DNA from: PHBD01 sp964578535
Lineage (GTDB): Bacteria > Desulfobacterota > Syntrophia > Syntrophales > PHBD01
Direction of reading: 5' to 3'
NCBI GenBank assembly: GCA_964578535.1
Contig: CAZODI010000003.1
Coordinates: 54,129-118,128 of the forward strand
Length of the DNA stretch: 64,000 nucleotides
Made by a program: the position numbers and the translations under genes. The stretch's first letter is position 1. The number at the start of each line of letters is the position of its first letter. The notes under the pieces were generated by a model, which saw only the letters and a program-made list of their open reading frames with translations, was not told where the DNA came from and did not search any database. Below, one piece after another: positions 33,478-42,296 of the stretch.

Positions 33478-33963
33478 ATGATTGCCGATCAATCAAAGAA
33501 AATATTCAGCATGATCCAACAGTTGTCCTATCAATGGGGAAGGCGGCGCCGGGATGGAACGTGTTGCGAGAACCTGTCTCTCAATGAATTTCAAGCCCTC
33601 CGGACTGCGCTTTTCCACAGGGAATGCACCGTTCAGGAAATCGCCAGAGGTGCGGAAGTGACCAAGAGTGGCGCCACCCGCCTGATCAACAGGCTGGAAG
33701 AAAAAGGCCTGGTAAGGCGCGAAGAGGATCCCAAAGACGGGCGCATCTGCTGCGTGATGTTGACGGATCAGGGAGCATCGATGCTGAACCGGATCGAGAA
33801 TCAACTCCTGACTGATTTTCAATCCGTTCTGGAGACGATGGATCCGGCCATGATGGAAATCCTGATCATCAGCCTGGGCTCCCTTCTCCAGGCATCACAG
33901 CAGCATCTCGGCAAACCAAGTACCGCAGATCAAGTGAAGAAAACGTCCAACAGTGATAATTGA
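33478..33963 (+). CDS. MarR-family transcriptional regulator
   Basis: 161 aa from the ATG at 33478 (GGAGG four bases before it; a TTG at 33397 is rejected). Winged helix with E-I-A-R-G-A-E-V-T-K-S-G-A-T-R-L-I-N-R-L as recognition helix region and the wing L-V-R-R-E-E-D-P-K-D-G-R. Cysteines at C-C-E-N and I-C-C-V could sense thiol stress or a metal. It overlaps the permease gene downstream and is probably a repressor of both divergent operons. Confidence 0.87.
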   Translation: MIADQSKKIFSMIQQLSYQWGRRRRDGTCCENLSLNEFQALRTALFHRECTVQEIARGAEVTKSGATRLINRLEEKGLVRREEDPKDGRICCVMLTDQGASMLNRIENQLLTDFQSVLETMDPAMMEILIISLGSLLQASQQHLGKPSTADQVKKTSNSDN

Positions 33964-35156
33964 CGAATGCAACCATTTACCCTCTTCCGGATTCCGGCAA
34001 ACCGATTCGGTCGATGGGTTTCAACCGTTTGACTGAAACTGGAGATCAGAGCGAGATGCCGGACGTAAACAATATGATGGACGCCTTACGATTTTTCGTT
34101 GTCATTTCTTTTGAACTCATTCTCATTTTTGTCGCAGTCTCATTTTTCATCGGTCTGCTGATGGAATACCTCCCGCCGAACCGTATCCGGGATTTTCTTT
34201 CCAACCGGCTGGCCTGGATGCAGTATATCCTTGGTGCGTTACTGGGTGCCGCTACCCCCTTCTGCTCCTGCTCCACGGTCCCCATCACAGCCGGACTGCT
34301 CCGGAGCGGGGTTCCCTTCGGACCGACGATGGCATTTCTCTTTTCCTCGCCGGTTCTGAATCCAGTTATCATCGCTCTTCTCCTTTCCCTGTTCGGGTAT
34401 CGGACAACGCTTATTTATTCAGCGGTTACCTTTTTCGGTGCAATGGCAGCAGCTGTAATCCTGTCGAGGCTGGGGATGGAAACGCAGGTCAAACCGCTGG
34501 TGAATCTGCAGGAAGGCTGCTGTTCCAAAAATCCGTCACCTGCCCCGTCGCCACAGGTCCAATCGGCATCCCTCTGTTGCATTACGGAAAGGAGCGAACC
34601 ACCAATCCTGCAGGTCTTTCCTTCGGCACCAATAGCCGGCGGTTGTTGCGCAGCTCCGGGTAAGCAGGGCAACGAATTTCCTTTCGTCGGTGCCGCCAGC
34701 CCGAATGGCGAAAGCACAATGAACGCCATGCCTGTTCCATTCACCGAAAGGCTGAAACGGGCCTTCCGTTCGGCAGTCGACACGTTCAAGGGGGTTTTCT
34801 GGTACCTGATGCTGGGCGCGGCCATCGGTGCCTTCATCTACGGCTTTTTCCCACAGGATCTGGTCGTTCGCCTCGCCGGTCCGGACAATCCCTGGTCGAT
34901 CCCCATCGCGGCACTCGCCGGTGTGCCCATGTACATTCGTGCAGAGACCGTCATTCCCATCAGTGCGGCGCTTGTTGGGAAAGGAATGGGAGTCGGCACC
35001 GTGCTCGCCCTCATCATCGGAGGCGCCGGGGCAAGCATCCCGGAAATGATCATTCTTGGCTCCATGTTCCGTGCCAAGCTGATTGTCGCCTTCGTGCTGA
35101 ATGTTTTCCTGGTGGCAATCGCGGGGGGGTATCTCGTGAACGCTCTTATCTATTGA
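33960..35156 (+). CDS. ArsP/DUF318-type permease with Cys-pair loop
   Basis: 398 aa from the TTG overlapping the MarR stop; an ATG at 34056 with GGAG upstream is an alternative start (366 aa). About eight membrane helices. The family motif T-P-F-C-S-C-S-T-V-P is in the first half and the repeat G-V-P-M-Y in the second. A long central loop contains three vicinal cysteine pairs (G-C-C-S, L-C-C-I, G-C-C-A). Family members ArsP export trivalent organoarsenicals; others are unstudied. The Cys pairs suggest binding of As(III), Hg(II) or a similar ion before export. A second permease of this superfamily is in the ars operon at about 53 kb. Confidence 0.85.
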   Translation: MTNATIYPLPDSGKPIRSMGFNRLTETGDQSEMPDVNNMMDALRFFVVISFELILIFVAVSFFIGLLMEYLPPNRIRDFLSNRLAWMQYILGALLGAATPFCSCSTVPITAGLLRSGVPFGPTMAFLFSSPVLNPVIIALLLSLFGYRTTLIYSAVTFFGAMAAAVILSRLGMETQVKPLVNLQEGCCSKNPSPAPSPQVQSASLCCITERSEPPILQVFPSAPIAGGCCAAPGKQGNEFPFVGAASPNGESTMNAMPVPFTERLKRAFRSAVDTFKGVFWYLMLGAAIGAFIYGFFPQDLVVRLAGPDNPWSIPIAALAGVPMYIRAETVIPISAALVGKGMGVGTVLALIIGGAGASIPEMIILGSMFRAKLIVAFVLNVFLVAIAGGYLVNALIY

Positions 35157-35213
35157 TCGCAGATGACCATCGGATAAAACCATTGTGAAAATTGCGGGAG
35201 GGGATGTCAGAGG

Positions 35214-36590
35214 TCATGAGAGGCCCAGTTTCCTTGCCTTTCGCCAGAACGTAGTGCGGCTCATGCCCAATTCCTGCGCGGCTTCCTTCCGGTTGCCCCC
35301 GTGCTTCTCCAAAACCTGGCGTATGGCCCGAATTTCCGCTTTTTGAATAGCGTTCTCCGCTGCGACAGAGGTCATCCCTTCCTGGCGGCCGGTCTTCTCC
35401 AGGAAGTCGTAAGGCAAGTGCTTCTCTTCCAGCAGGGAGCCCCGGCACAGGACGTAGGCGTGTTCGAGAATGTTCTCCAACTCGCGGATGTTCCCCGGGA
35501 ACGGATAGTTCAGGAGACGAGCCATGACGACTTCGGACACACCGACGACCTGCCGGCCCTTGAGAGCATTGAGCCGCTCAAGGATGTGCTCCACCAGGAG
35601 GGGAATGTCTTCCCTCCGCTCGGCAAGGGCGGGAAGCTCGATCCGGATGATGTTCAGGCGGTAGAAGAGATCCTCACGGAACAGGCTGTCACGGACCATG
35701 ACGTTTATGTCGCGGTGGGTGGCCGCAATGATCCGTACATCGACCTTGACAGACCCGACACTGCCAAGGGGGATAAAGGTTTTGTCTTCCAGCACCCGCA
35801 GCAGCTTGACCTGAAGAGCCGGCGAGGTGTCGCCGATCTCGTCGAGAAAGATTGTTCCCCCGTCGGCCAGGGCGAAACGCCCGGGCTTGTCTTTCCGGGC
35901 ATCCGTGAAGGCTCCCCGGACGTATCCGAAGAGTTCCGATTCCAGGAGCGTATCGGGAATGGCACCGCAATTGACCTTTATAAACGGCTTGTCTCTGCGG
36001 AGACTCTGATCGTGGACTGCCCGCGCCAGGAGGCCTTTCCCGGACCCGCTGGGACCCTGGATCAACAGATTGCTTTCGCTCTCGGCCACGTCGGGCAGGA
36101 TGTCGAATATCTCCAGCATCCGCGGGTTCTTGCTGATCATGTCCCCCAGACTGTAGCGGTTGCCAACGGCCTTGCGGAGGGTCTCGATCACTGACAGGTC
36201 CCGGAAGATCTCCATTGCTCCGACAGCCGCGCCGCTACGATTCCGAATGAGGGCCGTCGTTGCGCTGACGGGTATTTCCCGGCCACCTTTTGTGATGATG
36301 ACAGCGGGATGGTCGTAGACGGGCTCGCCGGTCTTTAAAGTCCGCTCCAGAGGGCAGTTGGTCTGGCAGGTGCTGGAGCGCAGGATGTCGAAACAATGCT
36401 GGTTCACCGCTTCTTGAAAGGTAAAACCCGTAATCTTTTCGGCAGCCCGGTTGAAGAAGGTATTGATCCGTCGATTCATATCCACCGTCAGGACGCCATC
36501 GGTCATGTTTTCCAGGATGTCGCAGCAGGGCAGATCCTCGCTTCTGCATAGGCAGGGATCCTTGCTTGTGGATAATGTTTTGCTGGTCAT
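35214..36590 (-). CDS. sigma-54-dependent regulator with Cys-containing PAS domain
   Basis: 458 aa from the ATG at 36590; the frame upstream of it overlaps the DUF169 gene and is not coding. PAS at about 20-140 with C-F-D-I-L-R-S-S-T-C-Q-T-N-C, a cysteine pattern like that of the regulator near 25 kb. AAA+ domain: Walker A G-P-S-G-S-G-K-G and F-L-D-E-I-G-D. The sigma-54 loop reads G-A-F-T-D-A instead of G-A-F-T-G-A, a natural variant in this family. Fis-type HTH at the end (M-S-R-T-T-F-W-R-K). Convergent with the Cys-rich permease and last in a line of minus-strand genes; its target promoter was not found. Confidence 0.88.
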   Translation of the reverse strand: MTSKTLSTSKDPCLCRSEDLPCCDILENMTDGVLTVDMNRRINTFFNRAAEKITGFTFQEAVNQHCFDILRSSTCQTNCPLERTLKTGEPVYDHPAVIITKGGREIPVSATTALIRNRSGAAVGAMEIFRDLSVIETLRKAVGNRYSLGDMISKNPRMLEIFDILPDVAESESNLLIQGPSGSGKGLLARAVHDQSLRRDKPFIKVNCGAIPDTLLESELFGYVRGAFTDARKDKPGRFALADGGTIFLDEIGDTSPALQVKLLRVLEDKTFIPLGSVGSVKVDVRIIAATHRDINVMVRDSLFREDLFYRLNIIRIELPALAERREDIPLLVEHILERLNALKGRQVVGVSEVVMARLLNYPFPGNIRELENILEHAYVLCRGSLLEEKHLPYDFLEKTGRQEGMTSVAAENAIQKAEIRAIRQVLEKHGGNRKEAAQELGMSRTTFWRKARKLGLS

Positions 36591-36645
36591 AATCGATCCG
36601 GCCGGTTCCTCCTCATGCGGGGATGCAGTCCGGACATCGGGCTCC

Positions 36646-37257
36646 CTATGTCGGCTCCTTTTTTTCATGGTCTTGATCTTTTTTCCCCAAGGCCGCCAGG
36701 GCCTTTTTCCCGCGGGAAGTCGGGATCGCCTTCTGTCCCAGGAATTCCAAATGTTCAACAACCGCCGGCAGGTACTGTCCCGGGAAGCCCACAACTGCTT
36801 CTTCCGGACCGATGTCCGTTGCGTCCCGGCAACCATAGCACCCATACCCGAAATTGAAGCGTTTTTCCAGGTAAGGGAGAACCGCCGCATCCACGCAGGT
36901 CGCCTGGAGGACCGCCGTTGAGCCGCGGAGGCGCTCTCCTCCGGTGGCATGCAGGCAGGCCAGCCCGATCCACATCAACTTTTCCACCTCGTCCTCGACA
37001 ATGAGGACGTCCGGTTCGAGGGATGTCCGGTCGAGGGGAAAGAGGTGCAATCCCCCGATCTCGCCGGTTTTCAGACGGGGCATGGCCTCGAACATCCGCT
37101 TCTCTACGGAGGGGTCGGAGACGATGCCGAAACCGACCAGCCCCTTGCCCGTTTTCAGGCCCTCCGGAAGGGGACGGAATCCAAAAGCCGCCGCCGCGGC
37201 CGGGCAGGAGAGCCCGTCGCCATTCAGGACTACCGACTCCCCGTGCCGGGCCAGCAT
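36646..37257 (-). CDS. DUF169 family protein, 5'-truncated
   Basis: 203 aa from the first ATG. DUF169 marks: L-S-C-P-A-A-A-A-A-F-G-F, L-K-T-G-E-I-G-G-L-H-L-F-P-L, and G-Y-G-C-Y-G-C-R-D-A with clustered cysteines. Members normally have about 40-60 more residues, starting before R-F-C-Q-A-L-M. Here the frame continues 18 codons upstream through R-F-C-Q-A-L to the TGA stop of the CDF gene, in the same frame, so the beginning of the domain is missing. Either the gene was truncated by a deletion that joined it to the CDF gene, or it is translated from within. Function of the family unknown. Confidence 0.7.
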   Translation of the reverse strand: MLARHGESVVLNGDGLSCPAAAAAFGFRPLPEGLKTGKGLVGFGIVSDPSVEKRMFEAMPRLKTGEIGGLHLFPLDRTSLEPDVLIVEDEVEKLMWIGLACLHATGGERLRGSTAVLQATCVDAAVLPYLEKRFNFGYGCYGCRDATDIGPEEAVVGFPGQYLPAVVEHLEFLGQKAIPTSRGKKALAALGKKDQDHEKKEPT

Positions 37258-37311
37258 CAGAGCCTGGCAGAAGCGGTTGATGGGTGGCTGGTCGCGGATT
37301 GTTTCGAGGTT

Positions 37312-38211
37312 TCAATTGCAGTGGTTGCAGTGCTCCATTTCCCCGGCCGAAAAAGGCAGGATCTGGAGCGTCGTGTGGTTGATCCCGTGCTTGTGAACAA
37401 GGATTTCCTGTGCCGAGCGGATGACCTCCCCGCTGTCGGCAGCCCCCTCCGCCATCCGGATATGGGCGGAGAGAAGCCGATGATCCGCCCCCGTCTGCCA
37501 GATGTGAAGGTCCTTGACCTCTGCGACGCCTGGTAAGGCAAGCAGGTCGTTCCGGACCTCCGTAAAGTTGATGTCCGGCGGCACGGCGTCCAGCAGAGAA
37601 TTCACGGTCTGCCGGACGATGCCGTAGATCTCTCGAGCGATGAACACACTGATCCCGATCGATAGGAGCGGATCGACGATGTGCCAGCCGAAGAAGAAGA
37701 TCAGGAGGGCTCCGACGATCACTCCGAGGGAAAACAAGGCGTCCTGCAGGGAATGAAGCCAGGCGCTCTTCAGGTTGACATTTCGCCCGGAGATTTTTTG
37801 CAGCAACAGGGTGGCCGCCCCATTCCCGGCAAAAGCGACTACGGCAACCCAGAGCATCTCGCTGCCGGGAATCGGCGTCGGCGCCAGGAGCCGTCCGAGC
37901 GCTTCCCAGAGGATGAAGGCGATGGCCACGGATAAAACGATGCTGTTCACGAAGGCGGCGATGAAGCCGATCTTCCGGTAGCCGAAGGTCTTCCGCTCAT
38001 TCGGAGGGCGCAGGGAGACCTTCTCCGCTCCGTAGCTCAGCCCCATGGCGGCGATGTCGCTGAGGTTGTGGACAGCGTCGGAGATCAGGGCCATGCTCTG
38101 AATGAGAAGGCCGAACACCAGTTCGAAAACCACGATCCCGCCGTTGATGAGAATGGCGAAAACGAGGTTTTTCAGTGAAGCCGGTTTTGCATGATCATGG
38201 TCGTGTCCCAT
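37312..38211 (-). CDS. cation diffusion facilitator (CDF/CzcD-type) metal exporter
   Basis: 299 aa, six membrane helices. A His-rich start (G-H-D-H-D-H), metal site S-D-A-V-H-N-L-S-D in helix 2 and H-S-L-Q-D-A in helix 5, where the H-x3-D and D residues bind zinc-like ions. The C-terminal cytoplasmic domain has D-L-H-I-W and a His/Cys tail (H-C-N-H-C). It exports Zn2+ or a related divalent cation in exchange for protons. It starts 29 bases after the beta-barrel gene and ends at the TGA that abuts the DUF169 frame. Confidence 0.93.
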   Translation of the reverse strand: MGHDHDHAKPASLKNLVFAILINGGIVVFELVFGLLIQSMALISDAVHNLSDIAAMGLSYGAEKVSLRPPNERKTFGYRKIGFIAAFVNSIVLSVAIAFILWEALGRLLAPTPIPGSEMLWVAVVAFAGNGAATLLLQKISGRNVNLKSAWLHSLQDALFSLGVIVGALLIFFFGWHIVDPLLSIGISVFIAREIYGIVRQTVNSLLDAVPPDINFTEVRNDLLALPGVAEVKDLHIWQTGADHRLLSAHIRMAEGAADSGEVIRSAQEILVHKHGINHTTLQILPFSAGEMEHCNHCN

Positions 38212-38240
38212 GTTTACCCCTTCTTGATGCGTGCATCGAC

Positions 38241-39542
38241 TCAGAAGGAATACCCCGCCCGGAATTCGATCCGGTAATCGTTCTGTTTTTCACCGTACTC
38301 CGAATCTCTCCCGCCGACGATCCATCCCACCCGGAAGCGCAGATCCAGGTTGGTGATCCCCGTGTACTGCAACTCGGGCGTCAGGGCATAACTCCGGTCG
38401 TTCAGATTCATCATCCAGGTCAGGGCGGGTGTAAAATAAAGGATGTCGAGCGGCTCCTTCTGGCTCAAGCGGACATACAGATAGTCCTTCCCGGGACTGA
38501 ATCTTCCATAACCGCCGTCCGCCATGTTCTGGGCGCTGATCAGAGGGGCGGCGTTTCCCGTCGCCTTGTACGCATTGTACCCCCGGTTGATGAATGCATA
38601 GAAGTTCTTCAACTCGTCGGTGCCGTACCCTGTCCCGTTGTGGTAGTATTCCACAATCGTTGTCAGGTCGAAGTTCGTCAGATATCGAAGTCCGATGAGG
38701 TAACTGGTCACATCGTCCTGGATCATGCGAGAACTGCCATTGACATCCAGAACATTCTTCTGGCTGTTCCGGATATATGCGGCTTCCCCGTGGATTTCGA
38801 AATTCGTTGTGATGTTCCGGGAAAAATCGACCCCCCATCGGGCGGTCTTGCTCGCCCCCGTGAGGAAGATCAGATCGATGTCCGTGTCGAAGAAGAGGAG
38901 ATACAGGCGGCCGGCGAAGTTCGTCGTATTGCCGTCCCCGAAGCTGTCGTTGATGTGGTCGTACACCGGGAGAATCACCGGCGTGAGGGAGATGGTCTTC
39001 AGCGGGCCGTCGAAGCTCTTGATCCAGTCCATCGACGCCACGATATAACCCTCTTGGGCGACTTCCGGATCGTCCGGGTTCTTCGGTCGATCCACAAAGG
39101 CAACGGGATTCCAGGCATAGCCCTTGCCCCATTTCAGCGTCTTTTTGCCCACGGTGACCGTCCAGGAAGAGGATGGCTTCAGGGAACCGTAAGCCTCGTA
39201 GAAGGCCGACCGCTCCGTGCCGCCGGAATCGCCGTACTGGAAGTCGGTATTGGTCTTGACGTACAGGCGGAAGGACTCCTTCTCGAAGCTTCCCTCGAGC
39301 TGCAGCTTCGCATTCAGCTCGGACGTCGTCTCGCCGGGAGAGTCCCTGTAAAAGCGCAGCTTATAGAAGGCCGCGTCCCGGTCGAGGCCATAGAAGACCG
39401 GCTTCAGCTCCAGGTATCCGCCGAAATGCCAGGGCTTCTTTTCAATCTCGGAGACATCGAAGGTGTACTGCTCCTCGGCCTTCGCCCCGACAGCCAGGAT
39501 CACCGAGAAAATGAGAATCAATGTCAAGCATACGTACTTCAT
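38241..39542 (-). CDS. outer-membrane beta-barrel protein
   Basis: 433 aa. Signal peptide ending V-G-A-K-A; the mature protein is dominated by alternating aromatic beta strands and ends in A-G-Y-S-F, a typical outer-membrane insertion signal with terminal Phe. No porin family is named with certainty; it resembles the barrel proteins coupled to FtsX/LolD transporters and LolA-like carriers. It starts on the base before the LolA-like gene's end, so the two are translationally close. Likely outer-membrane end of an export path. Confidence 0.82.
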   Translation of the reverse strand: MKYVCLTLILIFSVILAVGAKAEEQYTFDVSEIEKKPWHFGGYLELKPVFYGLDRDAAFYKLRFYRDSPGETTSELNAKLQLEGSFEKESFRLYVKTNTDFQYGDSGGTERSAFYEAYGSLKPSSSWTVTVGKKTLKWGKGYAWNPVAFVDRPKNPDDPEVAQEGYIVASMDWIKSFDGPLKTISLTPVILPVYDHINDSFGDGNTTNFAGRLYLLFFDTDIDLIFLTGASKTARWGVDFSRNITTNFEIHGEAAYIRNSQKNVLDVNGSSRMIQDDVTSYLIGLRYLTNFDLTTIVEYYHNGTGYGTDELKNFYAFINRGYNAYKATGNAAPLISAQNMADGGYGRFSPGKDYLYVRLSQKEPLDILYFTPALTWMMNLNDRSYALTPELQYTGITNLDLRFRVGWIVGGRDSEYGEKQNDYRIEFRAGYSF

Positions 39543-40274
39543 TTATCGCAAGGATTCGAGATTGGGCATGAAGGTGAGGGTGAAGACCTCGTCCTTGAAC
39601 GTCCTCTTCTTCATTTTGGCGAAAATCATGACGGATTTGTATCCCTTATACAGAGGGCTGTCCGTCTCGATGACCGCCGGCCGGACCATTCCACCGCCGA
39701 AATCCTTGATGTCCTTGAAATAGATGGTCTTGATCAGCATCCCCGCCTCCGTCAGGCACTCGATCTTGACGGGCAGGGCCTTTCCCTTGCTCACCCACAT
39801 TTTCAAGCGGTCGTAAGCTACGGTCTTGTTTTTCGCTTTCAGGTGGAGCAGAGTCTGCTCCCCGGAATCCTCCATTTTCTCAACATCGTATTCCGTTGCA
39901 TAATCCAGTGACAGGATGTCGGCATTGTTGAACACGCCGCCGACCACGGACTGAAGGCTTGTGATCCGGATCGGTTTCCCCACGTTGGGAATATAGAGCC
40001 ACATGTTCTCACCGAGGCGCAGGGTGCTGCGGCCCTTGTCGCTGGCCGGAGCGAGAAACAGGGCCGCCACCTTGTCCTGGCCCTTCTTGAGGGAAAAGAG
40101 GGTGAATTCCTTCTTTCGCCCGTTCGGCTCGATGTTGATCAACTTCCGGTAGGTTTCGTAAGATTCGGGGCTGAGATTCCGGTCCACCTGGCGCAGCAGC
40201 TGCGGGCCGTCCAGGGCGAGGGCCGGAGACGCCAGTGAAAGCATCAGGAAAACGATCAGAGCGGGTCTGTACAT
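39543..40274 (-). CDS. LolA-like outer-membrane lipoprotein-sorting protein
   Basis: 243 aa from the ATG at 40274, which has AGGAGGTGCCCC directly upstream (that site is part of the longer frame to 40289). Signal peptide ending A-L-A-L. The family marks are a half-barrel fold with G-E-N-M-W-L-Y-I-P and L-S-L-D-Y-A-T-E-Y. Proteins of this type carry lipids or lipoproteins across the periplasm, paired with ABC and outer-membrane components. Lies between the FtsX-type permease and the beta-barrel gene. Confidence 0.85.
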   Translation of the reverse strand: MYRPALIVFLMLSLASPALALDGPQLLRQVDRNLSPESYETYRKLINIEPNGRKKEFTLFSLKKGQDKVAALFLAPASDKGRSTLRLGENMWLYIPNVGKPIRITSLQSVVGGVFNNADILSLDYATEYDVEKMEDSGEQTLLHLKAKNKTVAYDRLKMWVSKGKALPVKIECLTEAGMLIKTIYFKDIKDFGGGMVRPAVIETDSPLYKGYKSVMIFAKMKKRTFKDEVFTLTFMPNLESLR

Positions 40275-40289
40275 GGGGCACCTCCTCAT

Positions 40290-41528
40290 TTATACGTGTC
40301 GCAGAGCCTCGATGGGCTCCATACGGGACGCCTTGAAAGCCGGTTGGAGACTGGCCAGCACGGCGACAACAATGACGATGACGGAAATGACCAGGAGATC
40401 CGACGGTTGAATCGAGGCCGACAGGAGGAGCCCCTTCTGCTGGCCGAAGTCAAAACGGATTCCGATCAGATTGACGACCAGCACGATAGCAACACCAATG
40501 AGATTACCAATAAAGGCTCCCAAGACACCCAGGCAAAAACCTTCCATGACGAACATGGAGAGGATCCTGCCCGGCAGGGTGCCGATGGCGGCGATGGTCC
40601 CGATTTCCCGGATCCGCTCGTAGACGGCCATGATCATGACGTTCATGATGCTGATGAGAACGATGGCGATGAGCATGATCTTGATGAAGAAAGTCATCAC
40701 ATCGATCATCCGGGCGATGTTGAAGAAGGGCGAGAGCTGCTCCCAGGAGTGGACCTCGAACAGAGGGCGTCCCTCCTTGTTGGACTCTCCGGCAAGCTGC
40801 CCCTCCAGATGACGGACAGCGGCGGGAAGACGGCTGAAATCCTTCAACCTCACAGCTATTTCGCTGACCTCCACCTCGGGCATGCGGAGGACCTCGGCGG
40901 CGTCCTCGATATGGAGATATCCGTCCCGGCCGCCTGGGCCGGTGGCGCTCTCCAGGATGCCGGATACGACGAATTGCTTGCCGTTGACGGAGCCGTCCAC
41001 GTTGGTTGCTACAACGACGACAGGGTCCCCCACCTTGACCTTCAATCCCCGGGCCAGAAGCTCAGGAATCATGATCTCGCCCCGGCTCAGCGTCTTCCTG
41101 CCCTCGGTGACGCGGGACGTCAGCAGGGGCACGGTTTGGAATTCCCGATCCGGGTAAATGCCGTTCAGGCGGATGTTCGTTGTCTCGGTAAAGTTGCTGA
41201 ACATCCCGCCGAACTTGAGGCGGGGCGAAAATGCCGCGATCTCCGGCGTCGCGCCGAGAACATCCGAGATCTTCTGATACGCTTTCGGCTTGAAGTTCAG
41301 GTTCAGTGGCAGGCTGTCGATGGAGGCAACGTATCCCTTTCGGTGGACCTGGATGTGCCCCAGCATGGAGTCGGTGATCTGGCCGATCATCATGGTCTTG
41401 AACGAACCGGTGATGGAGGTGAACACCAGGACGAAGACGACACCGATGGTGATCAGCGAGGCCGTCAGCAGGGTCCTCCGTTTGTACCGCAGGAGATTGC
41501 GTACGGCGATTTTGAAGAGATTACTCAT
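40290..41528 (-). CDS. ABC transporter permease, FtsX/MacB/LolE type
   Basis: 412 aa. One N-terminal membrane helix, a large periplasmic domain (about 45-275) and three C-terminal helices, the FtsX/MacB topology. C-terminal helix region R-I-R-E-I-G-T-I-A-A-I-G-T and the end R-M-E-P-I-E-A-L-R-H-V are typical. Works with the ATPase encoded just upstream (eight-base overlap) to extract or push a substrate at the outer face of the inner membrane, probably handing it to the LolA-like protein. Confidence 0.92.
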   Translation of the reverse strand: MSNLFKIAVRNLLRYKRRTLLTASLITIGVVFVLVFTSITGSFKTMMIGQITDSMLGHIQVHRKGYVASIDSLPLNLNFKPKAYQKISDVLGATPEIAAFSPRLKFGGMFSNFTETTNIRLNGIYPDREFQTVPLLTSRVTEGRKTLSRGEIMIPELLARGLKVKVGDPVVVVATNVDGSVNGKQFVVSGILESATGPGGRDGYLHIEDAAEVLRMPEVEVSEIAVRLKDFSRLPAAVRHLEGQLAGESNKEGRPLFEVHSWEQLSPFFNIARMIDVMTFFIKIMLIAIVLISIMNVMIMAVYERIREIGTIAAIGTLPGRILSMFVMEGFCLGVLGAFIGNLIGVAIVLVVNLIGIRFDFGQQKGLLLSASIQPSDLLVISVIVIVVAVLASLQPAFKASRMEPIEALRHV

Positions 41529-42225
41529 GGTTCGCGCCCCCTTTCACCTCTTTCGCGGCGAGGCGCCCGTCCTCCAGCCGGAAAATGACTTCCGCTTCTC
41601 CCACGATCTTCGTGTCGTGGGTGGAGAAGATGAACGTGGTTCCCAGGTCGTCCCGCATTTTCTTCATCAATTCGATGACGGCGTAAGCCGTGGCGGAATC
41701 AAGGTTAGCCGTCGGCTCGTCCGCCAGGACCAGTTCCGGGTTCGTCACCAGCGCCCTCGCGATGGCCACCCGCTGCTTCTGGCCGCCGGAGATCTGGTCG
41801 GGATACTTGTCCGCCTGGTCCGCCATGCCGACCGCCGCGAGAAGCCTTTCGATCCTGCTCTTTCTCTCCGCCGCTGGAACATTCTGGACCATCAGGAGGG
41901 GGTATTCGATGTTCTCGTGGACCGTCAGCACCTGGATCAGATTGAAGTCCTGAAAGATGAACCCGAGATGACGCCCCCGGAAGGCCGCGCTCTCCTTGCG
42001 GTCCAGCCGGGCGATGTCCGTGTCGGCCACCGTCAGGGTTCCCGCCGACGGCTTGTCGAGGCAGCCGATGAGGTTCAGGAGCGTTGTCTTGCCGCTCCCG
42101 GAAGGCCCGACGAAAGAGACAAAAGAGGCCTGCTCGATCTCGAACGTCACGCCCTGAAGAGCATGAACGACCACGTCTCCTGCCTGGTAATCTTTTTGAA
42201 TCCGATCTGAAACGATCAAAGGCAT
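41521..42225 (-). CDS. ABC transporter ATP-binding protein, LolD/MacB type
   Basis: 234 aa. Walker A G-P-S-G-S-G-K-T-T-L-L, signature I-S-G-G-Q-K-Q-R, Walker B L-V-L-A-D-E-P-T-A-N-L-D, and H-loop S-T-H-D. Length and the T-A-N-L-D end place it with LolD/MacB-type ATPases. It is the first gene of a set of four (ATPase, permease, LolA-like, beta-barrel), which may continue into the CDF and DUF169 genes on the same strand. GGAGGAGCC precedes the ATG. Confidence 0.94.
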   Translation of the reverse strand: MPLIVSDRIQKDYQAGDVVVHALQGVTFEIEQASFVSFVGPSGSGKTTLLNLIGCLDKPSAGTLTVADTDIARLDRKESAAFRGRHLGFIFQDFNLIQVLTVHENIEYPLLMVQNVPAAERKSRIERLLAAVGMADQADKYPDQISGGQKQRVAIARALVTNPELVLADEPTANLDSATAYAVIELMKKMRDDLGTTFIFSTHDTKIVGEAEVIFRLEDGRLAAKEVKGGANHE

Positions 42226-42296
42226 GGCTCCTCCACCCTTTCTTCTTGTGACAGGCTGCGCCCAACTCCGGCACTGGAACGTGATGCCCGCCTCAC

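Noticed and set aside
38175..39911. 578-codon plus-strand frame across the barrel and LolA-like genes
   Set aside because: Lies opposite two real genes on the minus strand; no motif, and length results from GC-rich codon bias.
40296..41588. 430-codon plus-strand frame opposite the ABC permease
   Set aside because: His/Asp-rich shadow of the FtsX-type gene; no family features.
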